Positions 1 through 9,853 of a stretch of 64,000 nucleotides of DNA are shown here, piece after piece. The position numbers and the translations under genes are program-made. Origin of the DNA: an uncultured Caulobacterales bacterium (GTDB lineage: Bacteria; Pseudomonadota; Alphaproteobacteria; Caulobacterales; Maricaulaceae). The notes below the pieces were generated by a model. The model did no database searches and was not told the DNA's origin. It worked only from the letters and a program-made list of their open reading frames with translations. Within the stretch, counting starts at the first letter, position 1, and each line of letters starts with the position of its first letter. The stretch is from contig CALLIK010000009.1 in NCBI GenBank assembly GCA_938009235.1, positions 124,001-188,000 on the forward strand. The letters run 5' to 3'.

Positions 1-2
1 AT

Positions 3-1481
3 CAAACTGAGTCCGTCGTTCTGATGATGGAAGTTTCGGAAGAAGCGCAAACCGTCCCGCATCACAAAACCAAATTGATATTTCTTTTTTCGGCGATGCG
101 CCATTTTGCACAAGAGCTGCGCGCCGAAGGATGGACCGTTGACTATGTAGAGCTGACCAACCCAGAGAATACGGGCAGTTTTACAGGCGAAGTCCGCCGC
201 GCCGCTGCGCGCCATACCTCCGACCTTGTACGTGTGTGCGAGCCGTCAGTTTATCGTGTGTTGGAAGTTGTCAAAGGCTGGGAGAGTGAGTTGGGCTTGC
301 CTGTGTCCATTACTTTTGATGATCGTTTTATCGCCACCAAAGGCGAGTTCGAGGCGTGGGCGTCTGGCCGCAAACAATACCGAATGGAATATTTCTACCG
401 CGATATGCGCCGCAAAACGGGCCTCTTGATGGACGGTGATAAGCCCGAAGGCGGGCAGTGGAATTATGACAAAGACAATCGCAAGCCTCCGAAGTCAGGG
501 CTAGATTTTCCAGAGCCTCTTAAATTCCCACCTGATGCAATCACGCAAGATGTCATAGATATGGTTGAGGCGCGTTTCACCTCTCGGATGGGCCGCGCAG
601 ACAGCTTCTTTTGGGCGGTGACGCGCGAAGGCGCTTTGGAGGCTTTGGACTATTTCCTAGATCACGGCCTGCCGCGATTTGGGGATTATCAAGATGCGAT
701 GGTGGGCGGCGAGTCCTTCCTGTTTCACTCCTTGCTCTCGCCCTATATGAATGTCGGCCTGCTCGGCCCGCTCGAAGTTTGCAGGGCGGTGGAGACACGC
801 TATCTGGCGGGCGACGCGCCGTTGAATGCGACTGAGGGCTATATCCGACAGATCATTGGTTGGCGCGAATATGTACGCGGGATTTATTGGCTAGATATGC
901 CCGAATATGTTGACCGTAATCATTTGAACGCAAAGCGTCCACTGCCTGATTTTTATTGGACGGGCGAGACGGATATGAACTGCTTGTCACAGAGCATTGG
1001 CCAGACGCTGGATCATGCCTATGCGCATCATATCCAACGCTTGATGATTACGGGAAACTTTGCGCTCTTGATTGGCGCAGATCCATTTGCTGTGCACGAG
1101 TGGTATTTGGCCGTCTATCTTGATGCGTTTGAATGGGTCGAATTGCCTAATACGCTGGGGATGAGTCAATTTGGCGATGGCGGCATGCTCGGCTCCAAGC
1201 CCTATGCGTCCTCAGGGGCCTATATTAACCGCATGAGCGATTATTGCGGCTCGTGCCGATACAATGTGAAGGAACGGATTGGCGACGATGCTTGCCCATT
1301 TAACGCGCTTTATTGGGATTTCCTTGATCGCAACGCTGACACATTGCGTGGGAATAATCGTCTCGCAATGCCGTATCGCAATTTGGATAAGATGGACGAG
1401 GGCGTGAGGCAGGGATTGATGGATCAAGCCCAAGGGTTTCTCAGCAGTCTTTCGACATCGAAAGCTGAGGATTACCTCTAA
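3..1481 (+). CDS. FeS-BCP type cryptochrome/(6-4) photolyase (PhrB-like), 5' end outside the window
   Basis: Frame is open to the left edge (QTESVVLMMEVSEEA...HHKTKLIFLFSAMRHFA). Typical FeS-BCP sequence with Cys residues in NCLSQSI, YCGSC and DACPFN consistent with 4Fe-4S ligands. Confidence 0.9.
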   Translation, partial: QTESVVLMMEVSEEAQTVPHHKTKLIFLFSAMRHFAQELRAEGWTVDYVELTNPENTGSFTGEVRRAAARHTSDLVRVCEPSVYRVLEVVKGWESELGLPVSITFDDRFIATKGEFEAWASGRKQYRMEYFYRDMRRKTGLLMDGDKPEGGQWNYDKDNRKPPKSGLDFPEPLKFPPDAITQDVIDMVEARFTSRMGRADSFFWAVTREGALEALDYFLDHGLPRFGDYQDAMVGGESFLFHSLLSPYMNVGLLGPLEVCRAVETRYLAGDAPLNATEGYIRQIIGWREYVRGIYWLDMPEYVDRNHLNAKRPLPDFYWTGETDMNCLSQSIGQTLDHAYAHHIQRLMITGNFALLIGADPFAVHEWYLAVYLDAFEWVELPNTLGMSQFGDGGMLGSKPYASSGAYINRMSDYCGSCRYNVKERIGDDACPFNALYWDFLDRNADTLRGNNRLAMPYRNLDKMDEGVRQGLMDQAQGFLSSLSTSKAEDYL

Positions 1482-2161
1482 AACATACACTCCGCCTCAA
1501 AGTGCACATGGGTGCCGTCTTTGGGGTGGCGTAATCCAAGTTTCCATGCGTGAAGGTGCAAGCGCGGCGCGGCATTGAAAACCTCGTCTACGGCGTAAAT
1601 GCGGTCCCCTAGGATCGGGTGCCCCATCGCCCAGCTATGCACCCGTAGCTGATGACTGCGGCCTGTAATAGGATGTAGGGCGAGGCGTGTGGCGAAGTCT
1701 TCATGCTCAAGCACTTCCCAATCTGTGACGCTGGGTTTGCCGAGCTCCCAACTTACCATCTGGCGTGGACGGTTCGGCCAATCCGCGATGAGAGGCATAT
1801 TTATGCGCCCGCTTTTTCCTGCCACTTGTCCTGCGACACGCGCGATATAAGTTTTGGTGGTGTGGCGGCGCTCAAACTGTAGCCCTAAATGGCGTTGGGC
1901 AGGTTTGTTCCGCGCAAAGGCCATGAGGCCAGATGTTGCCATATCCAACCGATGCACAAGCAAGCTTTCTGGATGCAGATCAAGCAGGCGGGTCTGCGCA
2001 CTGTCAGGATTATCACGTCCGGGCACAGACAGCAGTCCAGACGGCTTGTCGATGATGAGCAAGTCATCATCAGTATAGATTATCTTCAGAGGATCACTGG
2101 GCGGCGTATAAGTGAACGCGCGCCGTTCAGGTAAATTAGTCCAGTCGTTCGGCGACAACAT
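1478..2161 (-). CDS. RluA-family pseudouridine synthase
   Basis: HRLDMATSG motif and RluA-like C-terminus; likely start is the internal Met (MLSPNDW) at 2161 rather than 2272. Confidence 0.88.
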   Translation of the reverse strand: MLSPNDWTNLPERRAFTYTPPSDPLKIIYTDDDLLIIDKPSGLLSVPGRDNPDSAQTRLLDLHPESLLVHRLDMATSGLMAFARNKPAQRHLGLQFERRHTTKTYIARVAGQVAGKSGRINMPLIADWPNRPRQMVSWELGKPSVTDWEVLEHEDFATRLALHPITGRSHQLRVHSWAMGHPILGDRIYAVDEVFNAAPRLHLHAWKLGLRHPKDGTHVHFEAECMF

Positions 2162-3290
2162 TTTCGCCCTCCAGACGTAGGGCGATGTGTCCGCGCAACA
2201 TATCAATCGCGTCTTGGCCAAATACCTCTCGTCGCCAGCCTTTAAGGGCGGCAATATCTGCGGCTTCACCAAAGGCGGCGAGTTGCTCTATGTCGCGTGC
2301 ATTGGCAACAAGGCGCGTCGCAATGCCTCTGACTTCTGTGCGCAGGCGCAGCAGTGTTTTCAGCATTTCGATACGCGGTCCCAGTGATGGCGGCATATGT
2401 TTAGTCTTGGGCGCTGGTGGGGCATATTCTTCTGAATTATCGATGGCTGCGCAGAGGCCTTCCACGAGGGATTGCGCAGAAGATGATCTTTCAAACCCAC
2501 GCGGGATACCGCGCAACTTTGCAAGGGCTTCTATTGTGCGGGGCCGTTGTTGCGCGAGATCATATATCGCATCGTCTTTCAACACGCGGCGGCGCGGGAT
2601 GTCTTTCTTGATCGCTTGTCGTTCGCGCCATGCGGCAGCGGCTTTGAGGGCAGCAAGATAGTGTTTCTTATTGCCGCGTAATTTCAGGCGTTGCCATGCT
2701 TCTTCAGGCTCAAACGTATAAAGGTCTTCCTTCATATGTTGGCCCATTTCTTCCATCACCCACGACAGGCGCTCTTTTTCTTCTAGCTCAATCAGAACAT
2801 CAGGGTAGAGGTCACGCAAATGCGTCACATCGGCGATGGCGTAAGTGAGTTGTTTTTCTGAGAGTGGGCGGCGTGACCAATCCGTGAAACGCGCGCCTTT
2901 ATCCAAGTTGATATTGAGGCGGTCTTTAACCAATGCGCCATATCCCGCACTATCGCCGAGGCCGAGGGCCATACCCGCGATTTGTGTGTCGAAAATTGGG
3001 CCCGGGACCGCGTCGCAGATACGGTAAAAGATTTCCATATCTTGCCGCGCGGCATGGAGCACCTTCGTAATGCTTTGGTCCATCAGCAGCTCTTTGAGCG
3101 GCTCTAAGTCAATGCCCTCTGCTAGGGGGTCGATAATCGCTTCATCTTCTGGTGTCGCCATTTGGACGAGGCAGAGGATCGAGAAAAATGTGCTTTCTCG
3201 CATGAACTCCGTATCGATACAGACGAAGTCTTGGGTGCGGGCCGCGTCGCAAAATGCGCGCAACCCGTCTGTATCACGGATAATATTCAT
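2136..3290 (-). CDS. rnd: Ribonuclease D
   Basis: DEDD exonuclease N-terminus (CIDTEFMRE) and HRDC-like C-terminus. Confidence 0.92.
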   Translation of the reverse strand: MNIIRDTDGLRAFCDAARTQDFVCIDTEFMRESTFFSILCLVQMATPEDEAIIDPLAEGIDLEPLKELLMDQSITKVLHAARQDMEIFYRICDAVPGPIFDTQIAGMALGLGDSAGYGALVKDRLNINLDKGARFTDWSRRPLSEKQLTYAIADVTHLRDLYPDVLIELEEKERLSWVMEEMGQHMKEDLYTFEPEEAWQRLKLRGNKKHYLAALKAAAAWRERQAIKKDIPRRRVLKDDAIYDLAQQRPRTIEALAKLRGIPRGFERSSSAQSLVEGLCAAIDNSEEYAPPAPKTKHMPPSLGPRIEMLKTLLRLRTEVRGIATRLVANARDIEQLAAFGEAADIAALKGWRREVFGQDAIDMLRGHIALRLEGENVVAERLD

Positions 3291-4030
3291 TAAACGGCAT
3301 CAGTCCCATGTAAGGCGAATTTTTCGCTGAGTAGATCAAGCGTCGCATTGGTGGCCCGTTGCGCCGCTTTTTCATTATAGACTGTCCCGCTCTTTTTATC
3401 ATTGGCGTCTGGGTTGGTGAAGCTATGCACGACATTGCCGTAAGCATGGAGCTGCCAATCGCATTTCTTTTCGGCCATTTCTTCGCCGAAGGCTTTGACC
3501 ACATCAGGCGTCGCCATTGGGTCATCCCAACCGTGACAGACAAGAACGCTGGCTTTGCATTTTTTCTTCGGCAAGCCTTCAGGCGCATCGAGTAGGCCGT
3601 GATAGGAGATCGCAGCGTGGAGGTCTAAACCTGCGCGCGCCATGTCGAGTGTACATAGTCCACCAAAGCAAAAGCCCATGGCAGCCATATTTTTCTCGTC
3701 AACTTCATCCAAAGATGTTGCGGCTTTATATCCAGCCTTCAATCGTTTGAGGAGGGCGACGCGATCTTCTTTCAAAGGATTCATCAACGCAGCACACTCT
3801 TCATTTGTTTCTGGACGTGCGCCATCGCCATAATTGTCGAGGGCAAATCCAACATAGCCCAAAGCGGCCATTTGAACGGCTTTGTCCATCGCAAATTCAT
3901 CTAATCCGCGCCAAGCGTGATTGACGAGTACGCAAGGCAGAGGGTCTGCGCGGTTATCGTCCCAAGCTAAGTAGCCAATGCATTTTGTTTTTCCGTCCAT
4001 ATATTCAACGGGGCGTGTTTTAATATTCAT
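3290..4030 (-). CDS. Dienelactone hydrolase family protein
   Basis: GFCFGG nucleophile motif and HGWDDP / HSFTNP motifs. Confidence 0.88.
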   Translation of the reverse strand: MNIKTRPVEYMDGKTKCIGYLAWDDNRADPLPCVLVNHAWRGLDEFAMDKAVQMAALGYVGFALDNYGDGARPETNEECAALMNPLKEDRVALLKRLKAGYKAATSLDEVDEKNMAAMGFCFGGLCTLDMARAGLDLHAAISYHGLLDAPEGLPKKKCKASVLVCHGWDDPMATPDVVKAFGEEMAEKKCDWQLHAYGNVVHSFTNPDANDKKSGTVYNEKAAQRATNATLDLLSEKFALHGTDAV

Positions 4031-4240
4031 TGTGTTCTCTCCACGGTCTGATTTGTGTAGGGGGAATTTGAGCTATATGTGCTGTTTCTTGTCTCTATTT
4101 TCAACCCCCATCCTAACGCGGCGCAGTTAAGGATGATTTCGTGGGTTTTGAACGGTTTGCGATGCTGTGAAGGCCTTTTGTTAACGGAAAATTAGCCACG
4201 AAGGGCGAGTGTATAGGTCAGTCTTTAGATAGGGCCTGTT

Positions 4241-4954
4241 ATGCGCTTACTTTTACTTACATCTCTTTCGGCAGCTCTTTTGAGCGGATGCCTAACCACG
4301 CAAGAGAATCCTAATTATGAGTATTCGAGCCGTTACAACGGCGATACGCCGCAAGTGAATCAATATGCAACAGCGCAGCCTGCAGAGACGACAGCGGCGA
4401 CTTACACAACTTCAGCTTCAACAGGTGCTTACACTGCCACTGCGCCTCAGCCAGCGTATGACACGCAGCACAGCGTTCAGCAGACGTCTACACAACAATA
4501 CGCCACTCAACAGGCTACCACTCAGTTTCCACTTATCCATCATTCACTTGCGCCGACAGATTCAAGCTATGGCACACGCGAAGTCACTGGCACGCCCGGT
4601 TACATGGCGATGCAAGCTTCCCAGCAGGCTAATCTAGCGCCTGCGCTCCCAGCGGCTCAAATGGTAGCGTCCGCGCCTATGGCCGCAGCAGGCACGCCAG
4701 TTGCTTATGATTATTCTCGGAATTTGGTTGTAGCAGATGTAGCGACATCAGGACCGCAAATTGCCGATACAGTGCGTGTGTATCCACAGTCCACTTCTGG
4801 TATGTCTTATATCGTTCAGCCGGGCGACACAGTTTACAGCCTATCGCGCCGCACTTGTGTAGGCGTCCAAGTTATCAAATCCCTCAATGGTCTTGATGCA
4901 AATTATGGCATCAACATTGGACAAACTCTAACGTTGCCTACGTCTGTTTGTTAG
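4241..4954 (+). CDS. LysM-domain lipoprotein
   Basis: Lipobox LLSGC and C-terminal LysM (YIVQPGDTVYSLSRRTCVGVQVIKSLNGL). Confidence 0.8.
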   Translation: MRLLLLTSLSAALLSGCLTTQENPNYEYSSRYNGDTPQVNQYATAQPAETTAATYTTSASTGAYTATAPQPAYDTQHSVQQTSTQQYATQQATTQFPLIHHSLAPTDSSYGTREVTGTPGYMAMQASQQANLAPALPAAQMVASAPMAAAGTPVAYDYSRNLVVADVATSGPQIADTVRVYPQSTSGMSYIVQPGDTVYSLSRRTCVGVQVIKSLNGLDANYGINIGQTLTLPTSVC

Positions 4955-5046
4955 AAGTTTGCTAGAATTGTTCGTTTTCGAACAAAAAAGATGTGATTCC
5001 GAATAGATAAGACGTTAAGGCGACTCAGAATTTAAGGAGTCTCCCC

Positions 5047-6459
5047 ATGCGTAATCGTCACGCCAAAATCCTCGCAACTATTGGGCCCGCTAGTCGGGCA
5101 CCAGACACACTTCGTCTTTTGCACGATGTAGGCGTTGATGCGTTTCGTTTGAATTTCAGTCATGGCTCACACGAAGATCACGGCGCTAGCGTCACAGCTA
5201 TCCGTGCTATCGAAAAAGAAACAGGCAACCCGATCTGTATCGTCGCAGATATGCAAGGGCCAAAACTGCGCTGCGGAACCTTTGAAGACGGCACAATTGA
5301 ATTACGATACGGCCAGACTGTGGAAATTCGCCAGGGGACAGAACCAGGCCGCGACGGACTCATCATCATGCCTCATACTGAGCTGATGGACGCGATGGTT
5401 GAAGGCACTATACTGAAATTTGATGACGGCAAGATGCAAGTCACTGTTGTCTCGAATGACGGAAAATCAGCGCAAGCCCGCATTGATGTACCGGGCCTTC
5501 TTTCGGAACGAAAAGGTATTAACGTTGTAAATACGGTTCTGCCTATGTCCGCTATGACGGATAAAGATCGTGTCGATATGGCCTTCGCTCTTACACAAGA
5601 CATTGATTATATCGCGCTTTCATTCGTGCAAAACGCACAAGATGTACACGATGCTCGCGCAATTATTGGCGACAAGGCTGGCATCATTGTCAAAATTGAA
5701 AAGCCATCCGCCGTTGAAGACCTCGATGATATTTTGGCGGCAGCTGATGCGGCTATGGTTGCGCGCGGAGATTTGGGTGTTGAATTGCCTTTGGAGCAGG
5801 TGCCCGTCGTCCAGCGCCTGATCATTCGGAAATGCCGCGCATTAGGTAAGCCCGTTATCGTCGCAACACATATGCTTGAATCAATGATTGATGCACCTAC
5901 GCCAACACGCGCGGAAGCTTCGGATGTTGCGACCGCTATTTATCAAGGCGCTGATGCTGTGATGTTATCTGCAGAGACAGCCGTTGGCCGTCACCCCGCA
6001 ACGGCGGTTGCGATCATGGACCGTATTATTGGTGCGGCAGAGAAAGACCCTGTTTATTGGGAGTATTTCGAATCTGCCAAGCTTCCCTATGAAGCCACAG
6101 CAGAAGATGCGATTTCAGGTGCTGTTCGAGGTATGGCGACTAAATTGGGCGTAAAAGCTGTTCTTGGTTACACACTTACTGGATCAACAGTGCAGCGTAT
6201 TAGCCGTGAGCGGCCGCCGTGCAAGATTGTTGGGCTCACACCGAATAAGCGTACGGCGTCCCGTCTTGCGCTAAGTTGGGGGGTTCTACCGATTGTTACG
6301 GAAGATCCTGCTGACTTTGACGATATGATGGGCCGTGTTGGCCGCGTCGCAAAAGACTCTTTGGGTCTGAAAAAAGGCGACACAGTCATGATTTCTGCGG
6401 GTGTGCCTTTCGGTGTCCCAGGCTCAACCAACACGTTGAATATTTCCAAAGTCGACTAG
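5047..6459 (+). CDS. pyk: Pyruvate kinase
   Basis: RNRHAKILATIGPAS, LNFSHGSH, MVARGDLGVELP motifs; full length. Confidence 0.96.
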   Translation: MRNRHAKILATIGPASRAPDTLRLLHDVGVDAFRLNFSHGSHEDHGASVTAIRAIEKETGNPICIVADMQGPKLRCGTFEDGTIELRYGQTVEIRQGTEPGRDGLIIMPHTELMDAMVEGTILKFDDGKMQVTVVSNDGKSAQARIDVPGLLSERKGINVVNTVLPMSAMTDKDRVDMAFALTQDIDYIALSFVQNAQDVHDARAIIGDKAGIIVKIEKPSAVEDLDDILAAADAAMVARGDLGVELPLEQVPVVQRLIIRKCRALGKPVIVATHMLESMIDAPTPTRAEASDVATAIYQGADAVMLSAETAVGRHPATAVAIMDRIIGAAEKDPVYWEYFESAKLPYEATAEDAISGAVRGMATKLGVKAVLGYTLTGSTVQRISRERPPCKIVGLTPNKRTASRLALSWGVLPIVTEDPADFDDMMGRVGRVAKDSLGLKKGDTVMISAGVPFGVPGSTNTLNISKVD

Positions 6460-7286
6460 GTTTCTAGCGTCCTTAAGGGGTGCTTACCATCAACCATCCC
6501 CATAAAGGGCGGATGTACGGAATATCCGATTAGGCTACGTAATTGCGGTGAGAGCGATCTCACTATCTCCTTTGTTAGCTCGAGACAGTAATTCTCCTGC
6601 TGACGGAGGTAAGGTTCACAATATTGATGGGTCACTGCCAAACGCGGCGCAGACGACAAATTTTGCCCGCCGCCATGCCACGTCGTCCCAAGAAATACGA
6701 CGACTGAGCCTGCGGGCATTATCGCTGGAATGGTTTCGGTTCGCTGCGGGGCGCGGTCATCCCCCCATTCATGGCTCGCGGGTATAATCACCGTTGCGCC
6801 GTTTTCTTCTGTGAAGTCGTCAATCGCCCAAATCGTTGCAGCACCTAGCGGCGGGCGAGGCCGAGGCATGCGGTAAAACCCATCATCATAATGTAAGGCT
6901 TGCGGGTTTTCACTGGGTTGAATGTTGATGATCTGGCTTTGGCTCAATAAGAAATTCGCGTGTAAAACACGGTCAAGCATGCCCAACACTCTCGGGTGTT
7001 CGGCCAAGGCATCCACGCACCGCGTTTTACCGAGAACATTGTAAACGCGTTGGGTCTTCAGGCCTTCGAACGGATTGCGCCCGTGGTGCGACAGTAAGCG
7101 TTCGGATTCGGATCGAATTTTTGCGCAAATTTCTGCGCTTATAAGGTTTTCGATAATCACATATCCATCCCGCATGAGCGTGCGGAAATCGGACTGTATC
7201 TCTTGCGTGTCGCGTTCTGGACCGGGCGTGAGCGCCGTATGTTTGCGTGCGTGATCGGCTGAACGATAGCTATTTATATCTGTCAT
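6456..7286 (-). CDS. Phytanoyl-CoA dioxygenase family protein
   Basis: Fe(II)/2OG dioxygenase pattern (LHYDDGFY...WHGGGQN). Confidence 0.82.
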   Translation of the reverse strand: MTDINSYRSADHARKHTALTPGPERDTQEIQSDFRTLMRDGYVIIENLISAEICAKIRSESERLLSHHGRNPFEGLKTQRVYNVLGKTRCVDALAEHPRVLGMLDRVLHANFLLSQSQIINIQPSENPQALHYDDGFYRMPRPRPPLGAATIWAIDDFTEENGATVIIPASHEWGDDRAPQRTETIPAIMPAGSVVVFLGTTWHGGGQNLSSAPRLAVTHQYCEPYLRQQENYCLELTKEIVRSLSPQLRSLIGYSVHPPFMGMVDGKHPLRTLET

Positions 7287-7327
7287 GCCTCAGACTTAAG
7301 CCGCAGAGGGCTTAAGTCTAGGTAGGA

Positions 7328-9430
7328 TCAAAGCTTGGCGCTAATCGAAAAACGAATGTTGCGCCCAGGCAACGGGACCAAGTCTTTCAGGAAGCTCGTA
7401 TGTTGACGGGCTTCAACGTCAAATATGTTCAGAACCGAGAGACGCAGGGCAACGTCTTGAGAGTCGATAGGTGCTTTCCATGTGACAAATGCGTTGATGA
7501 GATTGTGGGACTCGGTCGGTAACTCAAATGCAGAGAGATCATCTGCGGCCGCTACATATTCCCATTCTGATCTAAATGTCAGTCGGTCGCTTTTAGCTTC
7601 AAGTCCTGACAAAACGGAAAGAGGGGGAATACGCGGCAAATTACCAGACGCGGTTTTGGCTCTGACATATTCAACGAGTGTATCTGCTGAGACGTCAAAG
7701 GCTCCGAGTGTCGTTACCTCAGTGCTGCCGACGGCTTCAAAGCCGTAAAATTCTGCGTCTTCCGCTGTAAACTGAAACACGGGGAGGCCGTCCTCTTCCA
7801 GTCCTGTTTCGGTGTCGAAAATATAGTCCTTATAGTCCGTGTAAAAGACATTGAGCGTGACGTTGTGGCCGTTTTCACGATGCCTAAATGCGCCTTCAAT
7901 GCCGAGGGCTACTTCTTTGCCAAGGCTTGAGTCGCCGCGTTCAAATTGCGTTGTTGCCAGATGGGGACCGTTAGAGAACAGCTCTTCGGTTGTCGGTGCC
8001 CGCTCCGTTCTGAACGCTGTACCGCCAATGCGAATGGCGTCGGTTATATGCACATCGCCGCCTCCGCTAACGCTCAACAGGTCGAAACGGCGATCAACAC
8101 CGTTGAGGCTGTCCTCTTGCTCTGTGCGTTCAAATCGCGCTGCGGCTTCAATATGGCCGTTGCCGATTTCTACCTCATGGAACGTGTAGGCTCCAAATTG
8201 TTGCGTTAGAGTTGGGGGGACAAAAGCTTCTTCGCCAACGGCAGAGAAATCGCGTTCGCGGTATTGGATGCCGTGGGCAGCGCGCCAATTGCCTAATGGT
8301 GTCGCTTTTTCGGCTTGGATGGCTTCGACGCGCACTTCATAGCCTTCATTCTCGAAGACGGTTCCGACTTCGCCATTGCCTTCTATTTCTTTGTGCTCGT
8401 ACTCTGCATATCCACCAAAGCCCTGAACGCGTTCGATGAATCCATCAAACTCCCAGCCTGCGTTGAAATCTATGCGGCGTTGGTCCAACTCAATCGTGAC
8501 GCCGCCTTCTTCTTCGGCTTCGTCCTCATCCCCATGTTCTTCGTGATCATCATCATCATGACCTTCTTCGTCTTCATGACCATGTCCACCTGGAACGCCG
8601 TAGGTCGAGCTGAAGTTATGCGCTGCAAAGCCGATAAAGCCTGCGTCGCCAATGTAGGAGAGGCCGCCTGTGATGCTCTGCGTTTGGGCAAAACTATTGT
8701 CTAGGCGGCGGTTGTCATTGAAATCATCGGGTACGTCTTCGCCTTCTTCGGCGAGCAAGATGCGGCTCTCGCCTTCAACTGGGATGCGGTAATCCTCTGC
8801 GTCTCGGCGTGTAGCGTCCAGATGTAGGACAAAATTGCCAATGCGTTGATCAATGGCGGCTGCGGCTTCTGATCCGGAATCGACAGAGCTTGCGCCTATG
8901 CGAATTGAGGCTTCGGTCCCGTCCTCCGGGAATTGATCGGGGATACGTCCGTCGATAGTGTTGACGACACCGCCTGCGCCAGAACTCCCATAACGGAGAA
9001 GCGCCGCGCCACGTAGAACTTCAATCCGTTCAGCCTGCGCGGGCTCGACGGCAACGGCGTGATCTGGGGAGGCAGAGGAGGCATCAATTGAGCCAATGCC
9101 ATTGGTGAGGATGCGAACGCGGTCTCCGCCTTGTCCGCGTATAATAGGACGGGACGCGCCTGCGCCGAAGCTAGTCGAAGAGACACCAGGCTCAAGCTTG
9201 AGGGTTTCGCCTATCGTCCCTGCCAGACGATTTTGAAGGTCATCACCAGACAAAACAGATTGCCCTGTGATGGCTTCGTCAACGGATCGGTTGAACGGGG
9301 AGGCGGTGACGATGATGACATCTTCGTCTGGACTGTCTTGAGCGACAGCGATGGAGGGAGCGAGGAACACGGAGGCCATAAGGCCAATAGAGAAACGGGA
9401 CATAGAAAGACTTACATACTGAAAACACAA
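7328..9430 (-). CDS. TonB-dependent receptor with His/Asp/Glu-rich loop (ZnuD-like)
   Basis: Plug and barrel architecture; loop GGHGHEDEEGHDDDDHEEHGDEDEAEEEGG suggests metal binding. Confidence 0.88.
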   Translation of the reverse strand: MCFQYVSLSMSRFSIGLMASVFLAPSIAVAQDSPDEDVIIVTASPFNRSVDEAITGQSVLSGDDLQNRLAGTIGETLKLEPGVSSTSFGAGASRPIIRGQGGDRVRILTNGIGSIDASSASPDHAVAVEPAQAERIEVLRGAALLRYGSSGAGGVVNTIDGRIPDQFPEDGTEASIRIGASSVDSGSEAAAAIDQRIGNFVLHLDATRRDAEDYRIPVEGESRILLAEEGEDVPDDFNDNRRLDNSFAQTQSITGGLSYIGDAGFIGFAAHNFSSTYGVPGGHGHEDEEGHDDDDHEEHGDEDEAEEEGGVTIELDQRRIDFNAGWEFDGFIERVQGFGGYAEYEHKEIEGNGEVGTVFENEGYEVRVEAIQAEKATPLGNWRAAHGIQYRERDFSAVGEEAFVPPTLTQQFGAYTFHEVEIGNGHIEAAARFERTEQEDSLNGVDRRFDLLSVSGGGDVHITDAIRIGGTAFRTERAPTTEELFSNGPHLATTQFERGDSSLGKEVALGIEGAFRHRENGHNVTLNVFYTDYKDYIFDTETGLEEDGLPVFQFTAEDAEFYGFEAVGSTEVTTLGAFDVSADTLVEYVRAKTASGNLPRIPPLSVLSGLEAKSDRLTFRSEWEYVAAADDLSAFELPTESHNLINAFVTWKAPIDSQDVALRLSVLNIFDVEARQHTSFLKDLVPLPGRNIRFSISAKL

Positions 9431-9487
9431 AGGGGCCAGTCACTGCCCCCTTTATAGGGAGAGCAACGGACGACGTAGAAGAGGTGT

Positions 9488-9787
9488 TTAAAGTGTAGGG
9501 GGCGCTCGCGGCGGCGGGGCGCGGCCGTCATAAATGCGAGGCAAAGTTCTTATGGCGTGAGGCTGCCAGATCGGCTCAACGGTTAACTCGACGGGAGCCT
9601 TTATCCGTAGTGGCGGCGTCAGCGTAACTTGCTCTGCGGCGATCAAGGCCACGTCACACGCTATACCGTCATGCGTATGATCTAGGCCACCATTTGCCGT
9701 GGCATGGGCTTGCGATACGCCTTGAACCAAAAGGAACAAGGAGACGATTAGGACCCAAACGGTCTTTATCATAACGCCCGATTTCAT
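9488..9787 (-). CDS. Small secreted hypothetical protein upstream of the TonB receptor
   Basis: Signal peptide; HTHDGIACDVALI motif; same strand and adjacent to the receptor. Confidence 0.6.
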   Translation of the reverse strand: MKSGVMIKTVWVLIVSLFLLVQGVSQAHATANGGLDHTHDGIACDVALIAAEQVTLTPPLRIKAPVELTVEPIWQPHAIRTLPRIYDGRAPPPRAPPTL

Positions 9788-9790
9788 TGT

Positions 9791-9805
9791 CGTTACTCTA
9801 TAACG
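9791..9805. promoter_or_regulatory. Candidate Zur box (CGTTACTCTATAACG)
   Basis: Perfect dyad CGTTA-N5-TAACG, with GTTA-N5-TAAC spacing as in alphaproteobacterial Zur sites, directly upstream of the 9488..9787 ORF. Confidence 0.5.
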
Positions 9806-9853
9806 TTAAATGTGTCTGCGCAATGGCCATTTTCTGTAATGACACATGCATTA

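Noticed and set aside
4968-4985. Hairpin TTGTTCG-TTTT-CGAACAA upstream of pyk
   Set aside because: Not the GTTC-N7-GTTC LexA spacing and lacks a T-run; could be a weak terminator or operator but not enough evidence.
6456-6459. Convergent pyk and dioxygenase genes with stop codons overlapping in CTAG
   Set aside because: Common consequence of compact genomes; not informative.
7851-8704. Long plus-strand ORFs antisense to the TonB receptor
   Set aside because: Antisense shadow ORFs of a clear receptor gene; same reasoning for the antisense ORFs in dnaB, serA, tolA, thiC and ftsH.
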